From Isoetes taiwanensis (Eukaryota > Streptophyta > Lycopodiopsida > Isoetales > Isoetaceae): a stretch of 64,000 nt of DNA. Both the position numbers and the translations under genes were made by a program. The stretch spans positions 7,655,956 to 7,719,955 of the forward strand of contig JAJEKV010000057.1 in assembly GCA_021234155.1 (NCBI GenBank). The letters run 5' to 3'. Every line of letters begins with the position of its first letter. Positions within the stretch are counted from its first letter, which is position 1. Below, in pieces: positions 60,560 through 64,000 of the stretch. Under the pieces are notes generated by a model. That model saw only the letters and a list, made by a program, of their open reading frames with translations, was not told the origin of the DNA and did no database searches.

Positions 60560-62199
60560 GCTCAAGACCCTTCTCGAGAATGTCTGGGGTCTTGCGGTCG
60601 GAGACCAAACATCACCTGGCGATGCTCTGCTTGAGGTATCGGCCTTCTTGTTCTTGAGAAAGGAGCGGTATTATTTACGGCCGGCACGTGGAGATGGGAT
60701 CGGTGACAGGGTATGCGTTTGAGCTCCAGAGCACTCATCATCAAACCATGGTTGCGGGGAAAGGTGGTGGTGCACAAGCTGGCGGCCCCTCTCCCAAAGC
60801 ATCTTCTGCCGGCCCGTCGGAAGCGGTGAGTCGGTGGCAGTTGTTCTTGAAGTGTGGGGAGTTCTTGTGATCCGCGGATCATGCTCAGCGGTGGGCATAG
60901 GTCCTGCCGCGATTGTGCAGTGTAGTCAGTGGGGCACCGGTGTGAGGCGATAGGTGCGGGGAGCTTCCCCTTTGGAGATGTGTAAAGGCGAGGCGAACGA
61001 CAGATCCTAACTTCACCGTCAGGTATGCGTCGATGGAAAAATGAGTAACCCGAGTCTGGACCAGGAACCCATAGCAATGATAAATCCCACCACAGAATTT
61101 TACGCCCCTTGGTTCTCCACATCTACAAGTCGCAGCTGACTGGAAGGCGGCCATTACCAACCCATTCTGAGATAACCGGGTCAAGATACTACCCACGGCA
61201 ACGACAGCACGCCATATGGCCTTGAAATATAGGCGTATCGATAACTCCTTGACCAAGCCACCTCTGCGGGGTTCAGGTATGAGCGTCCTCTGCCGGGGCT
61301 CAAATTTTGGAACTGCTACCGGCTCTGTCGTGCATTAAAATTAAGCCAAGCAACATAACCACACTTAGCCCCATTTTGTCTTTGCTTTGTATGTCATCAT
61401 ATAGATCGACATAAGGCTCCAATCGATCCACATCTGAATGAGTGTTATAAAAGTTGCTCTCGGCATGTGTGGAAAGTAGCATCTTTGCTTGCTATGAGGG
61501 AGAGTGTGCATGTGTCATGCTGCAACGCACCCACAAGTAGCGATTAATACTGTCTGTTTTGTGCGAGGCCCGGTACCTCAAAGGTTACTTACGGTAGTAG
61601 CGGCAACCCGCCATGCCCTGGCTTACTTTGTGCACTCATTGAACAATCTGAGATAGCACAGGAGATGCAGCGATGCGTGCCTGCATGCTCCCATGTTTCA
61701 CACATGAGAAAAATGAGATCCATATCCGTGCAATAGAGTTGAAGACTCTATAGCCTTTACTTGCCCGAGGGAAGCAAGCGGTTCCAAGACACCATCGAAG
61801 GCCGCAGTTCCTGACTGGCGGCATTGATGTGAGCCTTCGATGATGTATCCGATTTGCGGGGGCTTGATGTCGCGGCGCTGGCGGCGGTCGGAGAAGCGGC
61901 GGGAAGCGAGGAGGTGCGATGAGAATGCGGCCGCTGGCGGCAGCCCGGCGGCGAATTAGCGGCGGCCAGCGCGTACCTCGGCTTCGCTCGGCGGTAGCCA
62001 GGCACGAAAATCGCAGCTTACCGGAACTGCGGCCCCTCGGCGGGCGTCCACGGCTGGGCAGTTTCTTTGCCGTGGCCGGGACTCTGTTGCATGCGAGGGT
62101 GAGAATCTGGTCGCGCCACAGGCGATCCCCTTGATTGTCTACCGGCGCGGGATGGCCTCGATACGCGTAATACGCCGCGTGAAGTGACAACAGCGTCAT
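60560..62199 (-). pseudogene. LINE endonuclease-like and linker region
   Basis: CETWEHAGTH, readable near 61690-61660, resembles the first motif of the LINE endonuclease (C-E-T-W or E-T-W-L). WFDDECSGAQTHTLSP near 60760-60715 resembles the P-W-x-D-x-E-C-x-x-x-K segment that precedes the RT. Between them the frames are broken. The 61750-62200 part is GC- and Arg/Pro-rich and may be the N-terminal spacer. Confidence 0.55.
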
Positions 62200-62756
62200 C
62201 TTGTGAGCCCCAAAGCGGCTCGCTCTAACAATTTATACCTTGATGCGGGAATGCCATTGAGATAGAGATCTCATCACAGATAAAGCTTGGCGAGATCTTC
62301 TCACGCCTCCTCACAGTCACGCACCACCACCACATTATGAGGCGTCGGCGGCCACGCTCTGGCGCTCAGCGGAGTGGGGGGCAACATTATTTGTCAGTGG
62401 TGGCGCTGTTGGGCTGAGTAATGTGGGCTGCTCCACTGTGAGGCGGTGTGGTGTCTTGAGATGGAGGTGGCGGCGTCAATGCATTTGGCGACACGTGAAA
62501 TTTTGTGGGGCACGTCTTTGCGGCTTGCATCCACGGCGGCCTCTGGCGCACGGTCGGAGCCTAGCTCTGTTGGAATCTACGCTGCACGGCGACTCATTTG
62601 TGCGATTACGCGGTGTTCATGGACACGAGCACGGAGGCGGCGCATGGCGGGCAATGGTTGCTTTAGCGAGGCTCACGGATCGATCTTACATGTCTCGACC
62701 CTACTCGCGGGGTTCTACCGGCTACGCACGGTTGAAAGCCGGCGATGGCTGGGCGT

Positions 62757-63343
62757 TTAGTATCCTGATGGCATACCCTCAGCTTCCGGCTTCGAAGCGG
62801 GGAAATAGTTGCCAGCATATCTGCTCCACCACAGCATGCATGCCATAGTCTCCGCGGTGGTGAGGAGGGAATCCGCGAGCTTCGCAAGTCGGCAAGGCCT
62901 GCTTATCACATTGCCTCTCAAAAGTGGGCCAAGCGAAGCGCGTCTTCCTACTTCTTTTATCACGGGTCTCCATATACGTAACCCGTTGCCTTTCCCTTTG
63001 CCAAAAGCGTCTTTGAGCACATGGAATCTTTGCGAGATTGTATCTCTGGCATCCCAATCCACGCAATCCGGGTTACATTATTCTCGATCACATTTCCTCG
63101 GTATTTCATAGCCCCTGCGTCTGGCACGTAGCCGAGCTTGAGCAGCAATACATCCATCTCCCAGAGCCAATCGTGGGTGGGCCTTAGCGGGCTTCCCCTC
63201 CTCATGGAAGAGTTTCTCCCACTGTCTTTTGTTATCGGCCCAGGGGCGTTTCGCTGTGACCTCCCACAGCCAGTTCTCCCCGAGGGTGGGGTTTGGGGCT
63301 GGGGAGGCGGGAATGTCTCCCTCCAAATGGGGAGTGCGTGCAA
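62757..63343 (-). pseudogene. LINE 5' open frames, ORF1-like, unrecognised
   Basis: Overlapping minus-strand frames (62757-63062, 62960-63343, 63078-63326) lie at the 5' part of the LINE. They read as broken sections of one protein: DNKRQWEKLFHEEGK, then DVLKDAF-like FHVLKDAFGKGKGNGLRIW. No zinc knuckle or other ORF1 domain was recognised. The position between the 5' border and the endonuclease suggests ORF1. Confidence 0.4.
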
Positions 63344-63670
63344 GGGCTACAAAGCGGCCATGAAGTTGTATGGTATGGATGGGGATTAAGAACTAAAAGT
63401 GCTATATGAAGGGAATTGGAAGATGTTTAAAGCACAAAGCGATGCGCCCTCGATGTATGGATTTGGCGGGGGTTTGGGGGTTCAACCACAGCCAAGGGGA
63501 GGTTAGATTCATTTCTTTGTCGAGATATATTTTAGTATAGGCTTAGTTTGAGTGTGCTTTTGGAATAGGCAGATGGGAAAGGACTAACAGCGAGAGAAGG
63601 CTCTGGACTCCAGCATTTTAGGCATGCTAGGATCTAGAACAAGTCATTAGCGGCGGGTCGCCTAGAGAGG

Positions 63671-64000
63671 ATTGCCAACGCCGATCAAACCTCAATCATA
63701 TAGAAATAGATTATAGAGGATTTACATCTTAATCAAATCAAACCTTAAGTATAATTTTCGATCAAACTATAGTTGTGGTACAACTTCCGCGATTATAATC
63801 GCCCGGCGAGTTAGGTAAGTGTCCGCTCATAAAATAAACCGACCAAGATGGGACTGGAACCCATGAAATTGCGCCTAGAGAGGGATTATGCCTTGCTCGA
63901 TCAAACCTCAATCATACTTAGAAATGATTATAGAGTTTACATCTTAATCAATCAAACCTTAGAAGCGTTATCATTGCTCGATCAAACTATGGTGTGGTAC
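63671..64000 (+). repeat. Repeat R, copy C (two partial units, cut by the window edge)
   Basis: Starts agagaggattgcc at 63674 and follows R through ttacatcttaatcaa, gatcaaactatagttgtggt and gcgagtt to the tRNA-like part (gatgggactggaaccc, 63853-63868). It then jumps back to tagagagggattatgcc at 63876 and repeats the R start to the window end. R therefore continues beyond the window, and this copy has an internal deletion of about 750 bp. Confidence 0.75.

Larger units (their letters stand above)
58411..63670 (-). mobile_element. LINE, about 5.2 kb, non-L1 type, with (AATAG)n tail
   Basis: The element reads on the minus strand: candidate ORF1 (63343-62757), an endonuclease-like region (62199-60560), RT (60409-58740), then a C-terminal Cys-His region to about 58440. 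Its 3' end is a microsatellite, (AATAG)n on the plus strand at 58411-58436, instead of poly-A. Both flanks belong to repeat R: ...ataaatctatag on the left and agagaggatt... on the right. This gives a nearly full-length element with known borders. Many frameshifts; dead. Confidence 0.75.

Noticed and set aside
61636..62199. A 187-codon independent Arg/Pro-rich protein
   Set aside because: It lies inside the LINE borders, partly overlaps the endonuclease start and is GC-rich with frames open on both strands.

Overview
The window is repeat-rich nuclear DNA of a land plant; the lineage cannot be resolved. Plant origin rests on a plant-type HMG-CoA reductase fragment (two membrane spans followed by [11 protein letters not shown]), plant-type Ty3/gypsy and L1 retrotransposons, and Helitrons. 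No intact host gene was recognised. Nearly all recognisable coding sequence is transposon-derived or a transposon-carried gene fragment, and it is broken by frameshifts. Most long open frames come from simple repeats.

Layout. 1-2660: decayed Ty3/gypsy pol (RT, RNase H, integrase). 2660-6190: AT-rich sequence with a diverged 282-bp duplication. 6190-8640: a 150-bp higher-order tandem repeat split by a 1760-bp non-autonomous Helitron (6566-8325) made mostly of a purine-only GGGAAAA-like tract. 8880-10910: long GA and GAGAGG microsatellites. 10968-17545: two blocks of a 19-bp minisatellite flanking about 815-bp tandem units that carry an inverted repeat. 21400-24610: several small tandem arrays, some palindromic.

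25173-34180 (minus strand) is the most interesting region. It looks like a 9-kb Helitron with a decayed Rep-helicase gene (25365-29840), three tandem hairpins upstream of it, and captured host gene pieces: HMG-CoA reductase exon 1 and one exon of an RRP6-like exoribonuclease, both ending at splice sites. A near-identical 582-bp tandem duplication covers part of the cargo. Its ends match those of the small Helitron at 6566-8325, and a third related 3' end lies at 53190.

34190-37400: L1-type LINE. 40560-42250: a second LINE type. 48051-48753: a 5'-truncated L1 inserted in a 162-bp tandem repeat. 53191-54240, 57470-58437 and 63670-64000: copies of a roughly 950-bp repeat R that contains a tRNA-like segment. 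A 5.2-kb minus-strand LINE (58411-63670) sits inside one R copy and ends in an (AATAG)n tail rather than poly-A. The remaining stretches are AT-rich with no gene recognised.

Several insertions can be resolved inside the window because each hit a repeat whose uninterrupted copy lies nearby.
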